This document shows, piece by piece, positions 1-8,130 of a stretch of 64,000 bases of DNA. Location of the stretch: NCBI GenBank assembly GCA_035296325.1, contig DATHBD010000058.1:62001-126000 (forward strand), read 5' to 3'. Source of the stretch: DATHBD01 sp035296325. Its GTDB lineage: Bacteria > Actinomycetota > Actinomycetes > Mycobacteriales > Micromonosporaceae. Numbering within the stretch: the first letter of the stretch is position 1; the number at the start of each line of letters is the position of its first letter. The notes under the pieces were generated by a model, which was given only the letters and a program-made list of their open reading frames with translations, was not told the DNA's origin and did no database searches. A program made the translations under genes and the position numbers.

Positions 1-428
1 CAGCCGGTGGACTCGGCACCGATCTGCTCAGCCTCCTCCGCCAGCGCCGTCTTGCGCGCGACGGCCGCGACGCGCGCGGCGTCCCGGGCGGCCCGGGCGG
101 CGACGGCCTTCTCCTCAGCCTGGACGGCCAGCTTGTCGAGCCGGGCCGCGAGGCCGTCGATGTCGCCGAGCACGGGGGCTTCGTCGAGGCCGGCGCGGAT
201 CCGGCGGATGCCGGACAGCGAATGGGACGCGTCGGCGGCGCCGCTGTTCAACCGTGCCTCGATCAGGTCGACCTCGGTGACCAGGTCGGCGAACCGGCGC
301 GCGAAATGCGCCAGGCCCTCCTCCGGGGTGCCCGCCTGCCAGGAGCCGACGACTCTCTCGCCTGCTGCCGTCCTGACGTACACGGTGCCATCCGCGTCGA
401 CTCGGCCGAAGGCCGTCGGGTCGCTCAT
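1..428 (-). CDS. DUF349-domain protein, N-terminal part (runs off the left edge)
   Basis: The first 142 codons of a protein read leftwards from an ATG at 426-428, with an AAGGA-type ribosome site about 7 bases before it. The N-terminus reads MSDPTAFGRVDADGTVYVRT, followed by a small domain and then a long Ala/Arg/Glu-rich helical stretch with coiled-coil character (about residues 95-142). This matches the N-terminus of actinobacterial DUF349 proteins, in which DUF349 repeats follow further downstream (outside the window). The function of the family is not settled. It diverges from the extradiol-like gene at 633. The assignment rests on N-terminal style and on the same neighbour order (miaA, dapF, hflX) in mycobacteria, recalled from memory. 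Confidence 0.75.
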   Translation of the reverse strand, partial: MSDPTAFGRVDADGTVYVRTAAGERVVGSWQAGTPEEGLAHFARRFADLVTEVDLIEARLNSGAADASHSLSGIRRIRAGLDEAPVLGDIDGLAARLDKLAVQAEEKAVAARAARDAARVAAVARKTALAEEAEQIGAESTG

Positions 429-620
429 CTGCCCATCCTTCGCTCCCGGCGCACCCCCAGCCGGGTGACTGGGTGTCGCGCCGCCATCGCACAGCAATCT
501 CTCCCCGGGCATTCTCACAGGTGTGCCCCGGTGCCCGTCGAGCGCCTGCGCCCGAACCGTGACCTACTTGTCGCTCTCGGCCGCATCACGAGCGCCGATC
601 CGGCCGTACGGGCACGGCGA

Positions 621-626
621 TACGGT
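621..626 (+). promoter_or_regulatory. -10-like element TACGGT placed for leaderless transcription
   Basis: TACGGT fits the actinobacterial -10 pattern TANNNT and ends 6 bases before the ATG at 633. No ribosome site lies between them, so the transcript probably starts at the start codon. The same geometry recurs at many genes in this window. Confidence 0.45.
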
Positions 627-632
627 GGTCGG

Positions 633-1325
633 ATGCCCCTTGTCGCCGCGGCCGTCTGCCCGCAACCTCCGCTGCTCGTGCCCGAGGTGGCGGCGGGCGC
701 GGCGATCGAGTTGGCCGATCTGCGGACGCGATGTGACGGTGCCGTGGCCGGCCTGGTGGCTGCCCGGCCGGAACTCATCATCGCGATCGGCGCGGACGGC
801 GCGACGGGACGTTGCCCGCCGCCGTACGGTGGGTCGCTCGCCCCCTGGGGGCTGCACCGCACGGTTGGATCGCCCGGTGGGGCGCTGCCGCTCGGCCTGC
901 TCATCGGCGCGTGGCTGCTCTCCCGCTGCGCCGCGGCGAAGGCCGTGCCGGTCGCCTACCAGGCGGTGGGCGCCTCCGCGGGGCCGGACGAGTGCGCGGC
1001 GCTCGGTGCCGCGCTGGCCGGCGAGGCGGAGCGGGTGGCCCTGCTGGTGATGGGCGACGGGTCCGCGTGCCGCGGTGAGGATGCGCCGGGCAGCGCCGAT
1101 GACCGCGCCGGCCCGTTCGACGCCGCGGTGGCGGCCGCGCTGCGCGACGGTGATCCGGACGCGCTGCTCGGGCTGGATCCCGTACTGGCCGACGAGCTGA
1201 TGGCGGCCGGGCGGCCGGCGTGGCAGGTGCTCGGCGGGGCGGGTGCGTCCCGCCGGTGGCGGGCCGAGTTGAGCTACGCCGCGGCGCCGTACGGCGTCGG
1301 CTACTTCGTCGCGGGGTGGTCGTGA
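633..1325 (+). CDS. Class III extradiol dioxygenase subunit B-like protein
   Basis: A 230-residue protein starting MPLVAAAVCPQPPLLVPEV. The fold signature (N-terminal PQPPLLVPE, then a pro-rich loop after IAIGADG and a C-terminal YGVGYFVAGW) fits the LigB-like proteins that actinobacteria encode directly before miaA. Ring-cleaving LigB enzymes bind Fe(II) through two histidines and a glutamate. The expected His near the N-terminus (PHPP in true LigB) is Gln here (PQPP), so ring-cleavage activity is doubtful and the substrate unknown. Its stop overlaps the GTG start of miaA (GTGA), suggesting translational coupling. A leaderless start at 633 fits the TACGGT element 6 bases upstream. Confidence 0.7.
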   Translation: MPLVAAAVCPQPPLLVPEVAAGAAIELADLRTRCDGAVAGLVAARPELIIAIGADGATGRCPPPYGGSLAPWGLHRTVGSPGGALPLGLLIGAWLLSRCAAAKAVPVAYQAVGASAGPDECAALGAALAGEAERVALLVMGDGSACRGEDAPGSADDRAGPFDAAVAAALRDGDPDALLGLDPVLADELMAAGRPAWQVLGGAGASRRWRAELSYAAAPYGVGYFVAGWS

Positions 1326-2254
1326 GCGCAGGGATGCCCGGCCCGGTGGTGGCCGTGGTGGGCCCGACCGCGGCCGGGAAGACCGCGCTCAGTCTGGAAC
1401 TGGCGGATGCGCTCGGCGGTGAGGTGGTCAACGCCGACTCGATGCAGCTTTACCGCGGGATGGACATCGGCACGGCGAAACTGCCGGTCGCGCAGCGCCG
1501 CGGTGTGGCGCACCACGTGCTCGACCTCTGGGAGGTGAGCGAGCCGGCAAGCGTCGCCGTGTACCAGGCTGCGGCTCGCGCGGCCGTCGACGACGTCCTG
1601 GCCCGGGGCCGGGTACCGCTGCTGGTCGGTGGCTCGGGGCTCTACGTCCGGGCGGTGCTCGACGACTTCGAGTTCCCGGGGACCGATCCCGCGCTGCGGG
1701 CCGCCCTGGAGCAGGAGTTGGCCGCGTGCGGCCCGGCACCGCTGCACGCCCGGCTCGCGCTCGCCGACGCGGCCGCCGCGGCGCGGATTCTGCCGACGAA
1801 CGGCCGCCGGATCGTGCGGGCGTTGGAGGTGGTGACGCTCACCGGCGCGCCGTTCGCCGCCGCGCTCCCGGATCCGCGGCCGGTGTACGACGCCGTCCAG
1901 ATCGGGGTGGACGCGGATCCGCCGGCGCTGGACGCGCGGGTCGGGGAGCGGGTGGAGGTGATGTGGCGGGCCGGCTTCGTCGAGGAGGTCCGCTCCCTTG
2001 TCGGGCGCGGGCTGCGGGAGGGCCGGACGGCGAGTCGCGCGCTCGGGTACCAGCAGATCCTGCGCTTCCTCGCCGGCGAATGCACCGAGGACGAGGCCAG
2101 GCTGGAGACGATCCGGGCCACCCGCCGGTTCGTGCGCCGGCAGCGGTCCTGGTTCCGCCGCGATCCCCGGATCGGATGGTTGGATCCGGCGGCGAGCGAT
2201 GTGATGGATCAAGCACTCGTCCTGGTGCGGGCCGGCACGCGCGCGGTGCGATGA
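1322..2254 (+). CDS. miaA: tRNA dimethylallyltransferase MiaA
   Basis: A 310-residue enzyme that transfers a dimethylallyl group to N6 of A37 in tRNAs reading UNN codons. Visible motifs are the P-loop GPTAAGKT at about residues 14-21, then the NADSMQLYRGMDIGTAK segment typical of MiaA, and the C-terminal TRRFVRRQRSWFRRDPRI substrate-binding stretch. GTG at 1322 is chosen because it overlaps the preceding stop as GTGA. An ATG at 1334 would still keep the P-loop. dapF follows 7 bases downstream, so the extradiol-like gene, miaA and dapF look like one operon. Length and motifs are complete. Confidence 0.96.
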   Translation: MSAGMPGPVVAVVGPTAAGKTALSLELADALGGEVVNADSMQLYRGMDIGTAKLPVAQRRGVAHHVLDLWEVSEPASVAVYQAAARAAVDDVLARGRVPLLVGGSGLYVRAVLDDFEFPGTDPALRAALEQELAACGPAPLHARLALADAAAAARILPTNGRRIVRALEVVTLTGAPFAAALPDPRPVYDAVQIGVDADPPALDARVGERVEVMWRAGFVEEVRSLVGRGLREGRTASRALGYQQILRFLAGECTEDEARLETIRATRRFVRRQRSWFRRDPRIGWLDPAASDVMDQALVLVRAGTRAVR

Positions 2255-2261
2255 TGGCGGG

Positions 2262-3149
2262 ATGGAGGGCTGGACGTTCGCGAAGGGCCACGGCACCGGC
2301 AACGACTTCGTGATCCTGCCGGACCCCGATGGCGCGCTGCCGCTGACCGCGGACCTGGTCGCCGCGTTGTGCGACCGCCGGCGCGGGATCGGTGCCGACG
2401 GCGTCCTGCGCGTGGTGCGGTCCGCGGCGCATCCGGATGCCGTCGGCCTGGCCGGCTCCGCCGAGTGGTTCATGGACTACTGGAACGCCGACGGCTCGAC
2501 GGCCGAGATGTGCGGCAACGGCGTGCGGGTCTACGCGCGGTACCTCGCCGAGTCGGGGCTGATCGCCGCGGACGGGAACGGGTTGCGGGTGGCGACCCGG
2601 GCCGGGGTGGTCGGCGTGGCGTTCCTCGGCGACGTCATCTCCGCCGACATGGGCTTCCCGAAGGTGTACGCGGAGAGCGACGCGATGGTGCGCGGACACC
2701 GGTACCCGGGCACCGCGGTCGATGTGGGCAACCCCCACCTGGTCTGCGACGTCGACGACGACACCCTGCGCGGCCTCGACCTGAGCGGCCCGCCGCAGGT
2801 GGACCCCGTGGTCTTCCCGGCCGGCGTGAATGTGGAGTTCTCCGCCGCCGGGGCGCCGCCCGCCGGGGCGGAGCTGTACCGGCGGATGAGGGTGTCCGAA
2901 CGGGGCTCCGGCGAGACGTTGTCCTGCGGGTCCGGCGCCTGTGCCGTGGCGGCGGTGGCCCTGCGCCAGGCCGGGCGCGACGACGGGTTGGTGATCGTCG
3001 ACGTTCCCGGTGGCCGGCTGCGCGTCACGTTCCACCAGGGGAGCTGCTCATTGGCCGGGCCGGCGGTGCTTGTCGCGCGGGGTGAGCTGAACCCCAATGC
3101 TTTCGCGCCGACCCGCGAGCTTCCGCCCGTGCCGGGCGGGGCGGTCTGA
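2262..3149 (+). CDS. dapF: Diaminopimelate epimerase DapF
   Basis: A 295-residue PLP-independent epimerase converting LL- to meso-diaminopimelate for lysine and peptidoglycan synthesis. The two catalytic cysteines are present: C84 in MCGNGVR and C222 in LSCGSGACA. The N-terminal KGHGTGNDFV is the family signature. It starts 7 bases after miaA and probably shares its transcript. The length is normal. No clear terminator follows; the next 323 bases hold no recognisable gene. Confidence 0.97.
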   Translation: MEGWTFAKGHGTGNDFVILPDPDGALPLTADLVAALCDRRRGIGADGVLRVVRSAAHPDAVGLAGSAEWFMDYWNADGSTAEMCGNGVRVYARYLAESGLIAADGNGLRVATRAGVVGVAFLGDVISADMGFPKVYAESDAMVRGHRYPGTAVDVGNPHLVCDVDDDTLRGLDLSGPPQVDPVVFPAGVNVEFSAAGAPPAGAELYRRMRVSERGSGETLSCGSGACAVAAVALRQAGRDDGLVIVDVPGGRLRVTFHQGSCSLAGPAVLVARGELNPNAFAPTRELPPVPGGAV

Positions 3150-3472
3150 CGCCACCGGGGCGGGCGGCGGCGCGTCGCGCCCCTGCGGGTGGAGGCCCGT
3201 CAGGGTGGCGGTGTTTCGGGCCGCACCACCCCGACGGGGGGTCTGGGTCTCTGGAAAGCGCTTTCCTCGAGATGTACCGACGCTAGGGATCGGCATGGGC
3301 CGCTGTCAATGAGTCACCGGTGCCGGGCAGGCGCACGTGCAGGCGACTCATCCCCGGGCGGTGAAACTTCCACGATCCTGTGCCGGCCGACAATGGAGGT
3401 GCGGTCGGTCTGGGAAGGTGTCACGATGGACGTCGGTACGGGCCGCTTTCCCGGTATGCGAGGAGCGTGACG
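3150..3472. other. Intergenic region between dapF and hflX
   Basis: There are 323 bases without a supported gene. The open frames here are short and lack family features. The stretch contains a perfect 14-bp palindrome (3253-3266). Upstream sequence of hflX includes TTCCAC (3368-3373) and GACAAT (3389-3394) with a 15-base spacer, a weak promoter candidate. Confidence 0.5.
3253..3266. promoter_or_regulatory. Perfect palindrome GGAAAGCGCTTTCC, LacI-type operator candidate
   Basis: A perfect 14-bp palindrome with a central CG, the usual symmetry of LacI/GalR-family operators. It lies 103 bases after dapF and about 207 bases before hflX. Neither gene concerns sugar use, and no LacI-type regulator or sugar gene is in the window. 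It may be a real orphan site or the remnant of a lost carbohydrate gene promoter. Confidence 0.4.
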
Positions 3473-4915
3473 TTGCAGGTGGGACCTGATTTCGCAGGGG
3501 AGTTCGACGAACCGTTCGGGCAGACCGACGGTCAGCTCGATCTCGAGGAGCGCCACGCCCTGCGGCGCGTCGCCGGCCTGTCCACCGAACTCGCCGACGT
3601 CACCGAGGTGGAGTACCGCCAGCTTCGCCTGGAGCGGGTCGTCCTGGTCGGGGTGTGGGCCGAGGGCACCGCGACCGACGCGGAGAACTCCCTGGTCGAG
3701 CTTGCGGCGTTGGCCGAGACGGCCGGCTCGCGGGTGCTCGACGGAGTAATCCAGCGGCGCAACCGCCCGGACCCGGCGACGTACATCGGTCGCGGCAAGG
3801 TCGCCGTACTGCGCGACGTCGTTCAGGCCGAGGGCGCCGATACCGTCATCTGCGACGGAGAACTCTCCCCGTCGCAGCTGCGCAACCTCGAGCAGGAGGT
3901 CAAGGTCAAGGTCGTCGACCGGACCGCCCTGATCCTCGACATCTTCGCCCAGCACGCCCAGAGCAGGGAGGGTAAGGCCCAGGTCGAACTCGCCCAGCTG
4001 CAGTACCTGCTGCCGCGCCTGCGCGGCTGGGGTGAGGCGTTGAGCCGGCAGGCCGGCGGCACGGCCGGTGGCAACGGCGGCGTCGGGTTGCGCGGCCCGG
4101 GTGAAACCAAGCTGGAGACCGACCGGCGGCGCATCCGGACCCGGATCTCCCGGCTCAAGCGGGACATCGCCGGGATGCAGACCATCCGCGAGACCAAGCG
4201 CTCCGACCGGCGGCGCAACGAGGTGCCGAGCGTGGCCATCGCCGGCTACACCAACGCCGGCAAGTCCAGCCTGCTGAACCGGCTCACCGACGCCGGGGTG
4301 CTGGTCGAGGACGCGTTGTTCGCCACGTTGGACACCACCACGCGGCGGGCGCTCACGGCTGAGGGACGGGTGTACACCCTGTCCGACACGGTGGGTTTCG
4401 TGCGCCACCTTCCGCACCAGCTCATCGAGGCCTTCCGCTCGACGCTGGAGGAGGTGGCCGAGGCCGATCTGGTGGTCCACGTCGTGGATGGCGCCCACCC
4501 GGACCCGGAGGAGCAGGTGCGCGCCGTGCGGGAGGTGCTCGCCGAGGTCGGTGCGGACTCGGTGTCCGAACTGCTCGTCGTGAACAAGAGCGACGCGGCG
4601 GACGAGGACACCCTGCTCCGCCTCAAGCGGATCTGGCCCGGTGCGATCTTCGTGTCGGCGCGGACCGGCGCCGGCCTGGTCGATCTCCGCGCAACGATCG
4701 AGGAGCGGCTGCCGTGGCCGGCGGTCGAGGTGTCCGCCTGCGTGCCGTACGACCGCGGTGATCTCGTGGCCCGGGCGCACACCTCCGGCGAGGTTCTGGG
4801 GACCGAGCACACGCCGTCCGGCACCATGTTGCATGCGCGCGTTTCAGAGGCGCTCGCAGCCGAGCTGGCCCCCTTTGCTATCAGTCCGGTGGATTCGGCC
4901 GGTCGCTCCGCGTAG
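3473..4915 (+). CDS. hflX: GTPase HflX (ribosome-associated)
   Basis: About 480 residues. Order: HflX N-terminal domain with NRPDPATYIGRGKV and the glycine-rich linker ending GPGETKLETDRRRIR, then the GTPase domain with G1 GYTNAGKS (about residue 258), G3 DTVGF and G4 NKSD. HflX splits stalled or heat-damaged 70S ribosomes in other bacteria. The start is ambiguous: GTG 3467, TTG 3473 and GTG 3479 are in frame. TTG 3473 is chosen because AGGAG at 3461-3465 lies 7 bases before it, whereas it would be 1 base before 3467. A membrane-anchored secreted protein gene follows after 52 bases. Confidence 0.93.
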   Translation: MQVGPDFAGEFDEPFGQTDGQLDLEERHALRRVAGLSTELADVTEVEYRQLRLERVVLVGVWAEGTATDAENSLVELAALAETAGSRVLDGVIQRRNRPDPATYIGRGKVAVLRDVVQAEGADTVICDGELSPSQLRNLEQEVKVKVVDRTALILDIFAQHAQSREGKAQVELAQLQYLLPRLRGWGEALSRQAGGTAGGNGGVGLRGPGETKLETDRRRIRTRISRLKRDIAGMQTIRETKRSDRRRNEVPSVAIAGYTNAGKSSLLNRLTDAGVLVEDALFATLDTTTRRALTAEGRVYTLSDTVGFVRHLPHQLIEAFRSTLEEVAEADLVVHVVDGAHPDPEEQVRAVREVLAEVGADSVSELLVVNKSDAADEDTLLRLKRIWPGAIFVSARTGAGLVDLRATIEERLPWPAVEVSACVPYDRGDLVARAHTSGEVLGTEHTPSGTMLHARVSEALAAELAPFAISPVDSAGRSA

Positions 4916-4955
4916 TACCCGGGCGGGTGGTCACCCGGACGTGTTCCGGCTCTGC

Positions 4956-4961
4956 CAGACT
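4956..4961 (+). promoter_or_regulatory. -10-like CAGACT before the secreted protein gene
   Basis: CAGACT ends 6 bases before the ATG at 4968, and no ribosome site intervenes. This is the same leaderless geometry as at other genes in the window. Confidence 0.4.
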
Positions 4962-4967
4962 TGTGCG

Positions 4968-6509
4968 ATGCGGCGGTCGGCGGGTGTGCTCCTCTGGGTG
5001 TCAGTCCTGCTCGCGGTGTCCGCCGCACCGGCGTCCGCTGCACCCGCGCCGTCGCCGTCGACGGCTGCACCGGCCGGTGTGGACGCCCCCCGGGCCGAGC
5101 CACCGCAGACGGTCTGCACGATCGACGACAGTCGTATTCGGGAGATTTCGGGCCTGGTGGCATTGGCGGACGGCTACGCGGTGGTCAACGACAGCAACCG
5201 CGACCAGTCGGCCCAGCGGATCTTTCGGGTGGACTCGGCGTGCAAGTACCGGGGTGTCTCCACCGCGTATCAGCCGAACTCGCTCGACCCGGAGGACCTT
5301 GCCGTCGCGGCGGACGGCACGCTCTGGTCGGCCGACATCGGGGACAACGCGCCCCTGACCGGCGGCTCGGGCGCGCGTCGCGCGACGGTGGCGTTGTGGA
5401 AGCTGGCACCCAAGGCGACGAGGCCGGTCATCTACCGGTTCACCTACCCGGACGGCCCGCACGACGCGGAGGCTGTGCTGCTGACGGCGGACGGCACGCC
5501 GTTGATCGTGACGAAGGAACTGATGGGCGCGCCGGCCGGGCTCTACGCACCGACCGAGGCGCCGGTCCCGAACACCGCCGCCGGCGTGGGGCTGAAGCGG
5601 CTGGGCGAGTTCACCCCGCAACAGACGCGAACCCCGAACCCGCTCGGGCCGGCCGGGTCAGGGGCGGTCACCGGGGGTGCGGTCTCGCCGGACGGCAAGC
5701 GGGTGGCGCTGCGCACCTACTCGGACGCCTACGAGTGGGACGTGCCGGACGGCGATGTCGTCAAGGCCATCACCACAGGTAGGCCGCGCGTCACGCCGCT
5801 CCCCAATGAGCAGGGTGGCGAGTCGCTGGCGTACACGCGGGACGGGAAGTTCTTCCTCACCGTGCCCGACGTCGATGGCCCTGCCGCCGTGCTGCGCTAC
5901 ACCCCGGCGGCCGCTGCGGCGCCTTCCGCGCCGCCCTCCGAGAAGGCCAAGGCACTGGCTGACAACCGGTCCTTCCTGCAGCGGATCACATTGCAGGAGA
6001 TCATGCGGATGGTGATCGCGGTCGGGCTGCTCGGGGTGTTGCTCGTCGCGGTGGGCGTCGTCGGGATCCGGCGGTCGCGGGCGGCTCGTCGGGCGGAAGC
6101 GGCCTCCGGCGCGCGCGGCGTCGCCTCGGTGACACGGACCCCGCCCAACGGTGGGCCGGGCCCGGTGGGCGCGCCAGCCGGATCGAACGCCCCAGGCGCC
6201 GCGCCGACGGCGACGCGCAAAGCGAAGGCAACGGCCACCGTACCGGCGGTGATCGCACCCGCAGGCCCGACCACCCCCGGTGTCGCCGGCCCTGCGCAGC
6301 CGGGTCAGGATCGCGCCGGCGGCCGGGTGTACGGGCGGATGCCCGGTCCTTCCCCGGTGAACCCGCCAGCTCCACGCGACGCGCTCTGGGAGGCGCCACC
6401 GGCGCGCGACCCGTTGCGGGAAGGGCCCCCGGCGCGCGACGCCCGCGGTGACAACGCCGACGACGGGCCCGGCGACGGTGGCCCGTGGGCGGGATTCCGC
6501 CGTCGCTGA
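4968..6509 (+). CDS. Secreted, membrane-anchored protein with propeller-like ectodomain
   Basis: A 513-residue protein. Residues 1-25 form a signal peptide ending ASAAPAP. The ectodomain (about 45-320) has repeated strand-loop patterns such as LAVAADGTLWSADIGDN, VLLTADGTPLIV and GAVSPDGKRVALRTY, like NHL or esterase-like phytase propellers, with acidic residues that could bind metal. A single hydrophobic segment near residue 350 (MVIAVGLLGVLLVAVGVVGI) is followed by RRSR and a long Pro/Ala-rich cytoplasmic tail. It is therefore anchored in the membrane with the propeller outside. No precise family was recognised. It converges on lexA. Confidence 0.7.
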   Translation: MRRSAGVLLWVSVLLAVSAAPASAAPAPSPSTAAPAGVDAPRAEPPQTVCTIDDSRIREISGLVALADGYAVVNDSNRDQSAQRIFRVDSACKYRGVSTAYQPNSLDPEDLAVAADGTLWSADIGDNAPLTGGSGARRATVALWKLAPKATRPVIYRFTYPDGPHDAEAVLLTADGTPLIVTKELMGAPAGLYAPTEAPVPNTAAGVGLKRLGEFTPQQTRTPNPLGPAGSGAVTGGAVSPDGKRVALRTYSDAYEWDVPDGDVVKAITTGRPRVTPLPNEQGGESLAYTRDGKFFLTVPDVDGPAAVLRYTPAAAAAPSAPPSEKAKALADNRSFLQRITLQEIMRMVIAVGLLGVLLVAVGVVGIRRSRAARRAEAASGARGVASVTRTPPNGGPGPVGAPAGSNAPGAAPTATRKAKATATVPAVIAPAGPTTPGVAGPAQPGQDRAGGRVYGRMPGPSPVNPPAPRDALWEAPPARDPLREGPPARDARGDNADDGPGDGGPWAGFRRR

Positions 6510-6554
6510 GCGCGGCCGACACGAAGCTCCGGGGAGGACCGGGACCGGCGGGGG

Positions 6555-7331
6555 TCAGAGGCGGCGTAGCACCGCCACGACGCGGCCCATGATGGTCGCG
6601 TCATCGCCGGGAATCGGCTCGAACGCGGCGTTCTGCGGCATCAACCAGACATGGCCGCCGCGGTTGCGGTACGTCTTCACGGTGGCGTCGCCGTCCAGCA
6701 TGGCCGCCACGATGTCGCCATTGTTGGCATTGGGCTGCTGACGCACCACCACCCAGTCGCCGTCGCAGATCGCGGCCTCGAGCATCGAGTCGCCCTTGAC
6801 ATGGAGCAGGAAGAGGGTCCCTTCGCCGACCAGCTCGCGCGGTAGCGGGAAGATGTCCTCCACCGCCTGTTCGGCCAGGATCGGGCCACCGGCGGCGATC
6901 TGCCCGAGCAGCGGCACATACGCGGGGGTGGGCCGCGCCGCCCGAACTGCCTCCTCCTCCTCGGAGATCAGCTCACCGGGCTGCCGGACGTCCACCGCGC
7001 GGGGCCGGTTCGGGTCCCGGCGCAGGTAGCCTTTGCGCTCCAGTTCCTTGAGCTGGTACGCCACGCTTGACGGGGAGACCAGGCCGACCGCCTCGCCGAT
7101 TTCCCGAACGCTCGGTGGATATCCGTAGCGCTCCACGGCTTCCCGAATGAATTCGATGATGCGCCGCTGCCGCACCGTCAGATCAGCGGCGAGCTGATCC
7201 GGAAATGAGCTCACCACGCCGGACACGATCCGAGCCGTCGGTTCGGTCCGGCGAGGTCGCCCAGCGCGGCGGCCACCGTTGATGGGGGTGGGCTCCGTCG
7301 AGGTCGCCTCGCTGCGGTCGTCGGCTGACAC
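6555..7331 (-). CDS. lexA: SOS repressor LexA
   Basis: A 258-residue repressor. The winged-helix domain spans about 52-115 (LTVRQRRIIEFIREAVERYG onward). The self-cleavage bond is A147-G148 (LLGQIAAGGP), with the catalytic Ser182 in KGDSM and Lys219 in ATVKTY. GTG at 7329-7331 is chosen because GGAGG sits 5 bases before it; an upstream in-frame start would add 46 unconserved residues. The long acidic stretch EEEEAVRAAR precedes the cleavage region. It diverges from a LysM gene across a 257-bp region with two SOS boxes, so it is presumably autoregulated, as in other actinobacteria. Confidence 0.96.
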   Translation of the reverse strand: MSADDRSEATSTEPTPINGGRRAGRPRRTEPTARIVSGVVSSFPDQLAADLTVRQRRIIEFIREAVERYGYPPSVREIGEAVGLVSPSSVAYQLKELERKGYLRRDPNRPRAVDVRQPGELISEEEEAVRAARPTPAYVPLLGQIAAGGPILAEQAVEDIFPLPRELVGEGTLFLLHVKGDSMLEAAICDGDWVVVRQQPNANNGDIVAAMLDGDATVKTYRNRGGHVWLMPQNAAFEPIPGDDATIMGRVVAVLRRL

Positions 7332-7466
7332 GTCATCCTCCCTGGTCGGATATCCGAAGCGGCGGCCTACGCGGGTCGGGACCCGCGAATGTGGCATCCG
7401 CGTAGTGACACCTATCTGCTGCGTGATCGCTTGCGGCTCGACCGTAGCGCCGGGGACGGACAGTTT

Positions 7467-7480
7467 CAAACATCTGTACT
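7467..7480. promoter_or_regulatory. Weak SOS-box-like sequence upstream of lexA
   Basis: CAAACATCTGTACT matches 11 of 14 positions of the mycobacterial SOS consensus CGAACRNNYGTTYG. It is nearer to lexA than the two stronger boxes. It could serve lexA autoregulation or be chance. Confidence 0.25.
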
Positions 7481-7542
7481 ACACGGCGCGTCGCACTTTC
7501 CGGCGCGCCGACTCGACATCACTCCGGTGGCTTGGTACACCA

Positions 7543-7569
7543 TCGTACGTACGTTCGATAGTACGTTTG
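7543..7569. promoter_or_regulatory. Two overlapping LexA (SOS) boxes
   Basis: CGTACGTACGTTCG at 7544-7557 matches 13 of 14 positions of the SOS consensus CGAACRNNYGTTYG and sits in the 16-base near-palindrome TCGTACGTACGTTCGA. CGATAGTACGTTTG at 7556-7569 matches 12 of 14 and overlaps it by 2 bases. They end 19 bases before the ATG of the LysM gene, a good position to block its promoter. They lie 210-240 bases from the lexA start. Confidence 0.75.
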
Positions 7570-7588
7570 TGCGAGAGATGGGGACGCG

Positions 7589-7903
7589 ATGTCGACGATT
7601 GCCCGGCGCAGGCCCGTCAGACTGACCCGGCGGGGGCGGATGGCGATGGTGGCGATGCTGGCCCTGATTGCGATGGCGGTGCTGATCCCGGTGTTCGCGC
7701 CGCCTGGGCAGGCTGCCGATCCGCCCCGTGCGGAGTTGCCGGCAACCGTGGTGGCCGAGGGGGACACGCTGTGGGCGATTGCGCGGCGGCACGCCCCGGG
7801 CGGCGATACCCGGGCGCTGGTTGCGGAGATCCGCCGGCTCAACAACCTCGACGGCGACGTCATCCGGCGCCGGCAGCAGCTGGTGCTGCCCCGGGTCGGC
7901 TGA
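7589..7903 (+). CDS. LysM protein, SOS-induced division-inhibitor type (Rv2719c/DivS/YneA-like)
   Basis: A 104-residue protein: short basic N-terminus, one membrane segment at about residues 17-38, then a single LysM domain (VVAEGDTLWAIARRHAPGG to QQLVLPRV). Proteins of this build, divergent from lexA and under LexA control, suppress cell division during SOS in mycobacteria (Rv2719c), corynebacteria (DivS) and Bacillus (YneA). The overlapping SOS boxes directly upstream support the same role. Sequence outside LysM is poorly conserved in this group, so the assignment rests on build and position. Confidence 0.8.
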   Translation: MSTIARRRPVRLTRRGRMAMVAMLALIAMAVLIPVFAPPGQAADPPRAELPATVVAEGDTLWAIARRHAPGGDTRALVAEIRRLNNLDGDVIRRRQQLVLPRVG

Positions 7904-7963
7904 TTTCGTCGCCGGGTTTTGGCGGTTTGGCTTGCGTCCCGGTGTCGGGCGGCATAACGTCGA

Positions 7964-7979
7964 CCCCTAGATGTAGTAG
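7964..7979. promoter_or_regulatory. NrdR-box-like site
   Basis: CCCCTAGATGTAGTAG contains the core CTAnATnTAG of the NrdR box consensus ACACTATATATAGTGT, matching about 10 of 16 positions. It lies 150 bases before nrdR-nrdJ. NrdR boxes usually come in pairs about three helical turns apart, and no equally good second copy was found. Confidence 0.45.
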
Positions 7980-7994
7980 TTACAGACGTGTAAG

Positions 7995-8047
7995 TCATCC
8001 ACAGGTTGGGTTTCACTACCCACAGGTTCTGCACACCCTTGTACACA
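7995..8047 (+). promoter_or_regulatory. Array of three DnaA-box-like sites before nrdR
   Basis: TCATCCACA (7995-8003) matches 8 of 9 bases of TTATCCACA. CTACCCACA (8016-8024) matches 7 of 9. TTGTACACA (8039-8047) matches 8 of 9 of TTGTCCACA. All are in the same orientation, spaced 21 and 23 bases, and each is followed by GG. The first two share the direct repeat CCACAGGTT. The two-turn spacing puts them on one face of the DNA, 84-136 bases before the nrdR start. Confidence 0.4.
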
Positions 8048-8130
8048 GGAAGATCGCCACCGGGTGATCGTCCTGCGGTACCGGTGCGCGTTGGAGTGGC
8101 GACCACCGGTAGCCGAAGGGGAGCCCTGCG

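Noticed and set aside
7332..7469. LexA starting at 7469 with 46 extra residues
   Set aside because: GTG 7331 has a strong ribosome site and gives the usual LexA length; the extension is not LexA-like.
7904..8130. Cobalamin riboswitch before nrdR-nrdJ
   Set aside because: No B12-box-like conserved core was seen in the 227 bases, and the region is explained better by small protein-binding sites.
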